33,688 nucleotides of DNA from Parcubacteria bacterium DG_74_1 (GTDB lineage Bacteria > Patescibacteriota > Minisyncoccia > Minisyncoccales > DG-74-1): contig LJNE01000004.1 of assembly GCA_001303125.1 (NCBI GenBank), forward strand, positions 1 through 33,688. The letters run 5' to 3'. Positions 14,569 through 20,683 of this stretch are shown in pieces. Below the pieces are notes generated by a model. It ran no database searches, was not told where the DNA came from, and worked only from the letters and a program-made list of their open reading frames with translations. Each line of letters begins with the position of its first letter. Position 1 is the first letter of the stretch. A program made the translations under genes and the position numbers.

Positions 14569-15693
14569 ATGATTAGACTAGCTTCAATAATTACGATATT
14601 AATATTTCTGATACTTCCTTCTTTATCGCTGGCGGAAGAAGCTCCCGACCTTTATTTTTTTTGGGCAGAAGGTTGTCCTTTTTGTGAACAACAAAAAGAT
14701 TTTCTAAAGGAAATAGAAGAACAATATCCGAGAATAAATATTCGTCAGTATTCAACAGAAGAGCCCGGGAGTATAAATATTCTGATAAGGCTTGTAGAAG
14801 AGCACCCGGGGTCAGAAAGGTATTTAGGGGCAACCCCTATGACTTTTATCGGAGAAGATTTTTTTGTCGGTTTTAGTTCAGAAATAGGAAACGAAATAGA
14901 GAATTCAATAGAAAAATATTATCAAGAGACTGAGATAGAGAATGAAGAAAAAGATACATTTTATTTGCCGATTCTGGGAAACATAAATCCCGAGAAATGG
15001 CCCTTGGGAGGACTGGCTTTAGTGATAGGGTTAATCGACGGGCTCAATATTTGTTCTCTTGGAGCTTTAATCATAATTCTGATTTTAGTTTTTGCCCTAC
15101 ATTCCCGAAAATTAACTATTTTTTTCGGCGGATTTTTTATTTTTATTACTGCTTTAGTCTACGGTTTTTTGATTTTCATTTGGAATCAGTTATTTTCAGT
15201 CTTCCTTCCCTATATGTCTGCGATGGAAATGATAATTGGTTTAGCTGCTTTCCTTGGCGGGTTCTATTTTTTGAAGCAATTCTTTGATTTCAGAAAACAG
15301 GGGCCGGTTTGCCGGATCGAAGAGAATAAAATAATTAGTTCCCTTACTAAAAAGCTTGAAAATTCTTTTAAGGAGAAAAAGAGCAATTGGGCTTTATTAG
15401 GGGGAGTTATTTTTTTTGCTGCTATGGTTACCATAATTGAATTTCCCTGCTCAGCCGTGTTCCCGATTGTCTTTACTGGAATTTTAGCTCAGGCGAACCT
15501 TTCTATCGTTGCCTCTCTCTTTTATATTTTTATTTACCTGCTTTTTTACATGTTAGACGAAATAGCTGTTTTTTTAATCGCTGTTTTTACCAGAAAAATT
15601 TGGATTAATTCTGGGCCCTTTATGACTTGGATAAGCTTTATAGGCGCCCTGGTCTTATTTTTTATTTCCTATTATTATATTTTTGTTTTATAA
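14569..15693 (+). CDS. Thioredoxin-like/CcdA-like membrane fusion (thiol redox protein)
   Basis: A signal peptide or first helix (about 1-22) precedes a thioredoxin-fold domain with redox motif CPFC (36-39) and the cis-Pro-like ATPMTFIG loop. From about residue 145, six hydrophobic segments form a CcdA/DsbD-type core. Its paired cysteines appear as GLNICSLGAL and EFPCSAVFPIVFTGIL, matching the two Cys of CcdA. The design suggests transfer of reducing power from the cytoplasm to an extracytoplasmic CPFC domain, as in DsbD. It sits six bases after the MacB-like permease, perhaps maintaining thiols of exported proteins; that link is inference. Confidence 0.8.
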   Translation: MIRLASIITILIFLILPSLSLAEEAPDLYFFWAEGCPFCEQQKDFLKEIEEQYPRINIRQYSTEEPGSINILIRLVEEHPGSERYLGATPMTFIGEDFFVGFSSEIGNEIENSIEKYYQETEIENEEKDTFYLPILGNINPEKWPLGGLALVIGLIDGLNICSLGALIIILILVFALHSRKLTIFFGGFFIFITALVYGFLIFIWNQLFSVFLPYMSAMEMIIGLAAFLGGFYFLKQFFDFRKQGPVCRIEENKIISSLTKKLENSFKEKKSNWALLGGVIFFAAMVTIIEFPCSAVFPIVFTGILAQANLSIVASLFYIFIYLLFYMLDEIAVFLIAVFTRKIWINSGPFMTWISFIGALVLFFISYYYIFVL

Positions 15694-15745
15694 TAAGAAG
15701 GTGACTTTAAAGGTCGAGTAAAATTAGAAATTAATATTAAAGCGT

Positions 15746-16507
15746 ATGGAAGATTTAAAAGGAAAAGTAGCTATTGTTACCGGGGCTAGAAGGGGAATGG
15801 GAAAATCACACGCTCTGAAATTGGCAAAAGCGGGGACTAAAGTAACGGTTTCCGACATATCACAGGAAGAGTGCCAAGTGGTTGTTGACGAGATTCAAAA
15901 AGCTGGCGGCGAAGCTTTGGCAATAAAATGTGATGTCAGCAATAAAAAAGAGGTAGACCAAATGGTCCAAAAGACGGTTGAAAAATTCGGCAGAGTGGAT
16001 ATTTTAGTGAACAACGCCGGCATTTGTCAGTTCAAATCTTTCTTGGAAATGACAGAAGAAGAATGGGATAGGACTCTTAACATTAATCTCAGAGGATATT
16101 TCTTGTGCGCTCAGGCAGTGGCCAAAGAAATGGTAAAACAGAAGTCCGGCGCCATAGTTAACATTGCCTCCGTAGTTATGGGACAGATGGGCAAAGGCAT
16201 GGCCGGCCTTGCTCATTATTCAGCTTCTAAAGGAGGCGTTGCTGCCTTGACTAAGACTTTAGCCTTAGAGCTAGCTCCTTATAACATCAGAGTTAATGCC
16301 ATAGCTCCTGGGGCCATTGATACGCCGATGGCAGCTTCTACCAAAACGGACCCGAAGATACTGGAACAGACCCTAGCCATAATCCCTCTTCATAGAATGG
16401 GAGAAGCAAGGGAAGTCACTAACACCGTTCTATTTCTAGTGTCTAATGCCTCGTCTTATATTACAGGCTCTGTTATTGTCGTTGATGGCGGCTGGCTGGC
16501 CGGATAA
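15746..16507 (+). CDS. Short-chain dehydrogenase/reductase (FabG/glucose-dehydrogenase-like)
   Basis: A classical SDR of 253 residues: cofactor motif TGARRGMG near the N-terminus, DVS for the adenine ring, NNAGIC, catalytic Ser142, Tyr158 and Lys162 in YSASK, then NAIAPGAIDTPM and a C-terminal SYITGSVIVVDGGWLAG. The Ser-Tyr spacing is three residues longer than usual because of an extra stretch around GMAGLAHY. NAD(P)-dependent reduction of a ketone is expected; the substrate cannot be told and no fatty acid genes are nearby. About 50 bases separate it from the preceding gene, so it may have its own promoter. Confidence 0.88.
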   Translation: MEDLKGKVAIVTGARRGMGKSHALKLAKAGTKVTVSDISQEECQVVVDEIQKAGGEALAIKCDVSNKKEVDQMVQKTVEKFGRVDILVNNAGICQFKSFLEMTEEEWDRTLNINLRGYFLCAQAVAKEMVKQKSGAIVNIASVVMGQMGKGMAGLAHYSASKGGVAALTKTLALELAPYNIRVNAIAPGAIDTPMAASTKTDPKILEQTLAIIPLHRMGEAREVTNTVLFLVSNASSYITGSVIVVDGGWLAG

Positions 16508-16510
16508 TTT

Positions 16511-16547
16511 ACCCTGTTAAACAGTCACTAAGCAAATTTAACAAGGT
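16511..16547 (+). promoter_or_regulatory. Hairpin immediately before the DUF1858 gene
   Basis: ACCCTGTTAAA (16511-16521) and TTTAACAAGGT (16537-16547) pair over 10 of 11 positions. The right arm contains AAGG and ends two bases before the ATG. The same stem sequence recurs before fusA (20639-20676). Confidence 0.45.
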
Positions 16548-16549
16548 TT

Positions 16550-16753
16550 ATGTCAAAAATTACCGAAGACACAAGTTTAGCTGATGTTTTAGAGCATCCT
16601 GAAGCAGGAAAAATCCTGGAAAAATATAATTTGCCTTGTTTACAGTGCCCTTTTGCCAAAATCGAGGCAGAAAAATTGAAAATTGGTCAGGTTTGCCAGC
16701 AGTACGGGATTGAAACGAAAAAACTGTTGGAAGAATTAAACAAGATAGGATAA
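16550..16753 (+). CDS. DUF1858 domain protein, 67 aa
   Basis: The whole protein is one DUF1858 domain, a small helical module often linked with hybrid-cluster or redox proteins. Features are SLADVLEHPEAGKILEKYNL followed by a cysteine pair in PCLQCPF, then a helical half beginning KIGQVCQQYGI. The CxxC and the third Cys suggest a redox-active disulfide or cluster-binding role. It stands alone between the SDR and a DUF5679 gene. A structured hairpin lies directly at its ribosome-binding region. Confidence 0.85.
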   Translation: MSKITEDTSLADVLEHPEAGKILEKYNLPCLQCPFAKIEAEKLKIGQVCQQYGIETKKLLEELNKIG

Positions 16754-16814
16754 AATAAGAGGGCTTGACTATTATTCTTGCTTAAAATAAGCTAATATAA
16801 GTTGTGGATAACAA

Positions 16815-16894
16815 CCCGGTAGTGAAATTTTGACTCCCCTTGGCTATATTAATGCGTTGCGAAGCAAAACACTAGTCAAAATTCTACTACCGGG
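16815..16894. repeat. Long imperfect inverted repeat (80 nt)
   Basis: A 21-base arm (16815-16835, starting CCCGGTAGTGAAATTTTGAC) is matched by its reverse complement at 16874-16894 with two mismatches. The internal loop holds a small TTGC-GAA-GCAA hairpin (16857-16867). There is no T-run after it, so it does not look like a terminator. It could be a structured RNA, a leader for the DUF5679 gene 43 bases downstream, or a small mobile-element remnant. Confidence 0.6.
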
Positions 16895-16937
16895 AAAAGG
16901 TCGAGTTTGAAAATTTAATTTTAATATATTTTGGACT

Positions 16938-17099
16938 ATGGCAACAACAGCATATTGCGTAAAATGTAAAGCAAAAAGAGAAATGGAGAATGCAAGGGAG
17001 GTTACCATGAAGGGTAAAGGTGGAGTAAAAAGAAGAGCGATGACCGGAACTTGTCCCAAGTGCGGAACGAAGATGTTCCGAATTTTAGGGAAGGCCTAA
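16938..17099 (+). CDS. DUF5679 zinc-ribbon protein, 53 aa
   Basis: A short frame from ATG 16938 encodes 53 residues beginning MATTAYCVKCKAKREM and ending in CPKCGTKMFRILGKA. Cys 7, 10, 39 and 42 form two CxxC knuckles for one zinc. This is the DUF5679 pattern, common in CPR genomes, and the function is unknown. The central segment KGKGGVKRRAM is basic, so nucleic acid binding is possible. The start is supported because Tyr-Cys-Val-Lys-Cys begins the domain in this family. Confidence 0.85.
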   Translation: MATTAYCVKCKAKREMENAREVTMKGKGGVKRRAMTGTCPKCGTKMFRILGKA

Positions 17100-17156
17100 A
17101 TATACAAAGAACAACGGGCACTGTCGCCCCAAAAATTTTGCAAGAAGAAATATAAT

Positions 17157-17191
17157 AAAACCGAGTTTAGGATTTACCTTGACCCGGTTTT
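17157..17191 (+). terminator. Possible terminator after the DUF5679 gene
   Basis: AAAACCGAGT (17157-17166) pairs with ACCCGGTTTT (17182-17191) with one mismatch around a 15-base loop, and TTTT follows one base later. The loop is large, so this is only a candidate. A weaker GGGC/GCCC hairpin lies 30 bases upstream. Confidence 0.35.
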
Positions 17192-17195
17192 GTTT

Positions 17196-17326
17196 TCGAG
17201 TATTCTTGCTTATCAAGAGGTCTTGGACACTTTAGAGAAATATGATATAACTGTTTTGAGAACCGATAGAGAGACGGAGATATTAAAATTATAAGCGATG
17301 GTAAAAATTTAAAAATTATATTATGA
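17196..17326 (+). pseudogene. Decayed 3' fragment of an MBL/ComEC-like gene
   Basis: One frame reads YQEVLDTLEKYDITVLRTDR (17211-17270). After skipping two bases it continues DGDIKIISDGKNLKI to a TGA at 17324-17326 that overlaps the next ATG. Together this matches the C-terminus of ComEC-type and related MBL hydrolases (PEVLxxLExxGIxVLRTDxDGxIxIxSDG). The MBL core with its metal ligands is absent from the preceding sequence, and at least two frame changes are needed. It is best read as a gene remnant. Confidence 0.5.
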
Positions 17327-18408
17327 AATTTCCAATTTTCAAAACCAAAACAAAAGGAGTAACAAAGAAATTCAATTTAGCCGACCCGAAAGAGAGAGCG
17401 GCTTATTTTCAATCAAAGGCCGGGCTGGAAATTGCTAAATTGAGGAAATATTTAAGAAGAAATACTTTCATTGCTTATTTTCTAGGAAAGAAAAATTCCG
17501 GCAAGGGAACTTATACAAAAATGCTTGCCGAGATACTTGCTCCGGAGAAGATATCGCACTTTTCAATTGGCGATATGATCAGAGAAGTGGATGAAGAACT
17601 TAGGAATAAAAAAAGAAAAAGAGAATTATATTCCTTTTTGGAAAGAAATTATCGGGGCTGGCTCCCCTTTAAAAGAGTATTTTCTGCCTTAGAAAAGAGA
17701 AGCACGAAAACTCTTTTGCCGAGCGAGTTAATTTTAGCTCTGGTAAAAAGGGAAATATTTAGAAGAAAAAAGAAAACTCTTTTTATTGACGGTTTTCCTA
17801 GAGACCTAGATCAGGTTTCTTATTCTTTATTCTTTCGGGATTTGATTGGCTATCGAGAAGACCTAGACATTTTTGTTTTAATTGACGTTCCCGAAAGTGT
17901 CATTGATGAAAGAATTAAATGGCGAAGAGTCTGTCCTAGATGTCAGACCTCAAGAAATTTTAAATTACTTCCCACTTCAAAGATAGATTACGATAGGAGA
18001 AAAAAAGAGTTTTATTTAGTTTGCGATAATCCAAGTTGTCCGGCCTACCTGTCGGGTAGACAGGGAGTAAGAATGATTGCCAAAGAAGGAGACGAATTAG
18101 GAATAGCACCGATAAAAGAAAGATTAAAATTAGATGAGAAATTAATAAGACAGGCCTTTTCTCTGTACGGAATTCCCAAAATATTTTTAAGAAATTCTTT
18201 ACCCGTAAAGATTGCTAAAAAATTCGTTGATGATTACGAAATTACTCCCGAATATAACTATCAATGGGACAAAGAAGAAAACGAAGTAAGGATCATTGAA
18301 AAACCATGGATTATTCGGGACGATGAAGGAGTCCCATCCTATAGTTTATTAGCGGCGCCGGTAACAGTTTCCTTAATAAAACAAATGGCAGATGTTTTAG
18401 AGCTTTGA
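17323..18408 (+). CDS. Adenylate-kinase-like nucleoside monophosphate kinase, long form
   Basis: Adenylate kinase motifs are in order: P-loop GKKNSGKGT (55-63), FSIGDMIRE, a LIDGFPRD-type motif (FIDGFPRDLDQV), DVPES, and RRVCPRC starting a LID region. A second pair of cysteines (CDNPSC) would complete a zinc-type LID. At 361 residues it is about 140 longer than normal Adk, with an extra basic N-terminal ~45 residues, an insert between the NMP-binding and DGFPR motifs, and a ~100-residue C-terminal extension ending in ADVLEL. The housekeeping adk usually lies after secY in such genomes, so this may be a paralogue with altered specificity. Confidence 0.78.
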   Translation: MKFPIFKTKTKGVTKKFNLADPKERAAYFQSKAGLEIAKLRKYLRRNTFIAYFLGKKNSGKGTYTKMLAEILAPEKISHFSIGDMIREVDEELRNKKRKRELYSFLERNYRGWLPFKRVFSALEKRSTKTLLPSELILALVKREIFRRKKKTLFIDGFPRDLDQVSYSLFFRDLIGYREDLDIFVLIDVPESVIDERIKWRRVCPRCQTSRNFKLLPTSKIDYDRRKKEFYLVCDNPSCPAYLSGRQGVRMIAKEGDELGIAPIKERLKLDEKLIRQAFSLYGIPKIFLRNSLPVKIAKKFVDDYEITPEYNYQWDKEENEVRIIEKPWIIRDDEGVPSYSLLAAPVTVSLIKQMADVLEL

Positions 18409-18409
18409 C

Positions 18410-18439
18410 TTGACTAATAGTTTGACTGAGAGGTAGAAT
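18410..18439 (+). promoter_or_regulatory. Promoter of the putative 6S RNA
   Basis: TTGACT (18410-18415), 18 bases, TAGAAT (18434-18439). The predicted start at about 18446-18447 falls exactly at the base of the long RNA hairpin that follows, which supports both calls. A second TTGACT at 18422-18427 is poorly spaced. Confidence 0.6.
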
Positions 18440-18446
18440 AAAATTA

Positions 18447-18582
18447 GCCTTGTGTCTTCTAGCTAGATTCTGGTCAAACGTTCTTTTCGGGAGTCGGATA
18501 TGTTCTCCTTCTATCGGAAGAAGACTTGGACGCCCACTTAATAATTTTCCGGATTACGAACCTTCTAGAAGAAACACAGGGC
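18447..18582 (+). ncRNA. Structured non-coding RNA, candidate 6S RNA (ssrS)
   Basis: The 360 bases between the kinase gene and rpmB hold no reading frame, but 18447-18582 folds into one rod. GCCTTGTGTCTTCTAG at the 5' end pairs with CTAGAAGAAACACAGGGC at the 3' end. Inside lie a bulged middle and further stems, including CGTTC/GGACG. A single long hairpin with a central bubble, flanked by its own promoter and terminator, is the 6S RNA layout; 6S mimics an open promoter and binds RNA polymerase. The CGCCCACTTAAT stretch resembles the 3' side of some 6S bubbles, though this is from memory. SRP RNA, RNase P RNA and tmRNA hallmarks were not found. Confidence 0.55.
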
Positions 18583-18585
18583 ATC

Positions 18586-18614
18586 AAAAAACGTCCCTGG
18601 TCAGGGCGTTTTTT
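18586..18614. terminator. Strong bidirectional intrinsic terminator
   Basis: AAAAAACGTCCCTG pairs with CAGGGCGTTTTTT, with one bulged T. The 3' arm ends in six Ts, and on the opposite strand the A-run gives an equal T-run. It ends the ncRNA on the + strand and the rpmB-tRNA-Pro transcript on the - strand. Confidence 0.85.
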
Positions 18615-18687
18615 GAATGATTGAAAAGTAAGTTCTTATATTTTAAAGATAGACAGTTAATAGAAGGTAATTTTTAGAGAGAAATTT

Positions 18688-18758
18688 TCGGGCCAGGGCG
18701 AATCGAACGCCCGCTTTACCCACCCCAAGGGCATGGACTACCATTATCCTATGGCCCG
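18688..18758 (-). tRNA. tRNA-Pro, anticodon GGG
   Basis: Read on the minus strand, a seven-pair acceptor (CGGGCCA/TGGCCCG) with discriminator A, a D-arm GGAT/GTCC, an anticodon stem TGCCC/GGGTA enclosing loop TTGGGGT, and a T-arm GGGCG-TTCGATT-CGCCC give a full cloverleaf. The anticodon is GGG with G37, reading CCC and CCU proline codons. The CCA end is not encoded. It lies ten bases downstream of rpmB on the same strand and is probably processed from that transcript. Confidence 0.92.
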
Positions 18759-18768
18759 TAACCGAAGA

Positions 18769-18990
18769 TTATTTTTTCTTGGCTAGTGTTTTAATACATT
18801 TGGCGCAGGCCAAGATTCGTTTTCCAGCGAATTTTTTATAGGCCGGCTTTTTAACATCCGAAGGAATCTTTACCCATTGTAAGTTGGGATATTTTCTTTT
18901 TTTGATGGTTGGGTTATATTTTCCTCGGAGTTTTTTCAATCTCCAGACCATCGTGCCCCTCTTTTTGCAAATTTGACATTCTTTTGCCAT
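18769..18990 (-). CDS. rpmB: 50S ribosomal protein L28
   Basis: bL28 of 73 residues on the minus strand. MAKECQICKKRG carries the first Cys pair (C5, C8) and the C-terminal CAKCIKTL the second (C62, C65), so this is the zinc-binding form. The middle, KYPNLQWVKIP, matches the family. The start is the ATG at 18988-18990 preceded by ATTAT; there is no Shine-Dalgarno. tRNA-Pro follows ten bases downstream. The intergenic region with the M50 protease contains divergent promoter-like elements. Confidence 0.92.
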   Translation of the reverse strand: MAKECQICKKRGTMVWRLKKLRGKYNPTIKKRKYPNLQWVKIPSDVKKPAYKKFAGKRILACAKCIKTLAKKK

Positions 18991-19011
18991 ATAATCTAAT
19001 GTTAAAATTTT

Positions 19012-19040
19012 TTTAAAAAATTTACAATATATGTTATACT
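19012..19040 (+). promoter_or_regulatory. Promoter candidate for the M50 protease
   Basis: TATACT (19035-19040) preceded by TGT makes an extended -10. The -35 position (19012-19017, TTTAAA) is weak. It lies 55 bases before the ATG, in the spacer shared with divergently transcribed rpmB. Confidence 0.45.
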
Positions 19041-19095
19041 GATAACGTCCTGTGTTGGAAAAGATGAGGGTAGTGACTGATTTTATATTATTGTT

Positions 19096-19716
19096 ATGGA
19101 ATATATTTTTTTAATTGCCATTTTAATTTTTTCTGTAGTTATTCACGAAGTTTCTCATGGAGCAGTAGCCAACTATTTAGGCGATCCGACTGCCAAATAC
19201 GCCGGCCGCCTGACTTTAAATCCAATCAAACACTTAGATCCGATTGGTTCTGTTTTGGTGCCACTATTTTTAGTTTTGATGAAAAGTCCATTCTTGATTG
19301 GTTGGGCAAAGCCGGTGCCGGTGAATCCTTATAATTTTAATGATCAAAAATACGGTTCAGCCAAAGTAGCCTTGGCTGGTCCAGGAGCAAATCTGGCAGT
19401 CGCTTTATTTTTTGGCTTAACTTTAAGGTTTTTCCCAGGGATTGCTGTTACGCCTAGCCTTGTTTTAATCTTCAGCTACATTGTCTTCATAAATATTCTT
19501 TTAGCCATATTTAATTTACTACCAGTTCCTCCCCTGGACGGTTCCCATATTCTCTTTACCTTTTTGCCCCCACGTTTTGAAAGGTTCAAAATATTTTTGG
19601 GGCAATTCGGCATCTTTGTTTTACTTTTTCTTATTTTCTTTTTATTCCGTTACTTATTTTTGATTATCAACCTGATTTTTTATCTCATTGTCGGATACCC
19701 TTTCCCTGCTTTTTAA
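19096..19716 (+). CDS. M50 site-2 protease family membrane protein
   Basis: An intramembrane metalloprotease of 206 residues. The active site HEVSH (HExxH) is in the first hydrophobic segment, followed by GAVANYLGDPTAKYAGRLTL and NPIKHLDPIGSVLVP. The third zinc ligand is in NLLPVPPLDGSHIL, a typical NPDG-type motif. Four to five hydrophobic segments are seen. There is no PDZ domain, so it belongs to the short rhomboid-like group of M50 proteases whose substrates are mostly unknown. It ends one base before a GTG of the rpsL region. Confidence 0.9.
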   Translation: MEYIFLIAILIFSVVIHEVSHGAVANYLGDPTAKYAGRLTLNPIKHLDPIGSVLVPLFLVLMKSPFLIGWAKPVPVNPYNFNDQKYGSAKVALAGPGANLAVALFFGLTLRFFPGIAVTPSLVLIFSYIVFINILLAIFNLLPVPPLDGSHILFTFLPPRFERFKIFLGQFGIFVLLFLIFFLFRYLFLIINLIFYLIVGYPFPAF

Positions 19717-19719
19717 GTG

Positions 19720-19748
19720 TTGACTATTAAACTTAATCCTGTTAAAGT
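19720..19748 (+). promoter_or_regulatory. Promoter candidate for rpsL (str operon)
   Basis: TTGACT (19720-19725), 17 bases, TAAAGT (19743-19748). Transcription would start near 19755, a few bases before the ATG at 19759. No Shine-Dalgarno is present there, so the mRNA may be nearly leaderless. The -10 is only a partial match. Confidence 0.4.
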
Positions 19749-19758
19749 TCAATTTATT

Positions 19759-20169
19759 ATGCCGACTATTAGACAACTAATAAGAAAAAGAAGGAAGAGG
19801 ATAAAAAAACGCGGCAAGACGCCGGCCTTAGGAGCTGGCTTTAATGTTTTGAAAAATCAGCCCAGAAAGTATCCTTCTCCATTTAAAAGAGGGGTTTGTC
19901 TTAAAGTTTTTACTGTTACTCCAAAAAAACCAAACTCAGCCATGAGAAAAGTGGCCAGAGTGAGATTGTCCAGCGGCCAAGAAGTGACCGCATATATTCC
20001 CGGGGAAGGTCATAATTTACAGGAGCATTCAATTGTTTTAATTCGCGGAGGAAGAGTCAAAGATTTGCCAGGGGTAAGATACCATATTGTCAGAGGAATA
20101 TTAGATACTGGCGGAGTGGAAGGAAGAAAACAGGAAAGAAGTAAATACGGAACGAAGCGTGAGAAATAA
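19759..20169 (+). CDS. rpsL: 30S ribosomal protein S12
   Basis: uS12 lies at the ribosomal decoding centre. The start at ATG 19759 gives the family N-terminus [12 protein letters not shown] and 136 residues; the frame stays open upstream to a GTG at 19717, but that part looks non-coding. Landmarks are [31 protein letters not shown] and [18 protein letters not shown]. Lys and Pro positions linked to streptomycin resistance elsewhere ([16 protein letters not shown]) are the ordinary wild-type forms. It is followed at once by rpsG. Confidence 0.95.
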   Translation: MPTIRQLIRKRRKRIKKRGKTPALGAGFNVLKNQPRKYPSPFKRGVCLKVFTVTPKKPNSAMRKVARVRLSSGQEVTAYIPGEGHNLQEHSIVLIRGGRVKDLPGVRYHIVRGILDTGGVEGRKQERSKYGTKREK

Positions 20170-20170
20170 T

Positions 20171-20638
20171 ATGAGAAGCACAAAGAAAACCAAAAGAGAA
20201 ATAACTCCTGACCCTGTTTATAGCAGCGTTACCGTTGCCAAATTTATTAATCAGGTGATGCGCCGAGGGAAGAAAAGTATTGCCCAAAAAATTGTTTACG
20301 GGAGTTTTGATATTATAAAAGAAAAGACAAAAAAAGAACCCTTGGAGATTTTTAATTCAGCCCTCAGCAATGTTAGACCTTTATTAGAAGTAAAACCGAA
20401 AAGAATTGGCGGAGCGACTTATCAAGTACCGAGACAGGTACCTGATGAAAGAGGAGAGACACTGGCTATCCGTTGGATAATTCGAGCAGCGACATTTAAA
20501 AAAGGAAAATCAATGAAAGAAAAATTAGCTGGAGAATTAATCGAAGCGGCAAATAATACAGGAGTCGCTGTCAAGAAGAAAGAAGATACTCATCGAATGG
20601 CCGAAGCCAACAGAGCTTTTGCTCATTTCGCCTGGTAA
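20171..20638 (+). CDS. rpsG: 30S ribosomal protein S7
   Basis: uS7 nucleates assembly of the 30S head. The 155 residues from ATG 20171 start [19 protein letters not shown] and contain [25 protein letters not shown] and the C-terminal [20 protein letters not shown] at 20159, inside rpsL, would add four residues and is less likely. The one-base gap after the rpsL stop shows the normal str operon arrangement. Confidence 0.95.
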   Translation: MRSTKKTKREITPDPVYSSVTVAKFINQVMRRGKKSIAQKIVYGSFDIIKEKTKKEPLEIFNSALSNVRPLLEVKPKRIGGATYQVPRQVPDERGETLAIRWIIRAATFKKGKSMKEKLAGELIEAANNTGVAVKKKEDTHRMAEANRAFAHFAW

Positions 20639-20676
20639 ACCCTGTTGAATTTAGTTTAACGACTATTTAACAGGGT
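20639..20676 (+). promoter_or_regulatory. Hairpin covering the fusA ribosome-binding site
   Basis: ACCCTGTTGAAT (20639-20650) pairs with ATTTAACAGGGT (20665-20676), with one G-T wobble, around a 14-base loop. The right arm includes AGGG (20672-20675), the only Shine-Dalgarno-like site before fusA ATG 20684. Folding would hide it. The same stem occurs before the DUF1858 gene. Confidence 0.55.
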
Positions 20677-20683
20677 AAATTTT

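Noticed and set aside
14997-15287. 96-residue plus-strand frame inside the thioredoxin-CcdA gene
   Set aside because: It is out of frame with a real membrane protein; its Phe/Tyr/Ser-rich translation is typical of a shifted hydrophobic gene.
16844-17059. 71-residue minus-strand frame
   Set aside because: It overlaps the DUF5679 gene, whose four Cys are on the plus strand, and crosses the inverted repeat.
18447-18582. SRP RNA, RNase P RNA or tmRNA
   Set aside because: No GGAA-tetraloop SRP domain, no RNase P core (GAGGAAAGUC) and no tmRNA peptide or tRNA-like end was visible.
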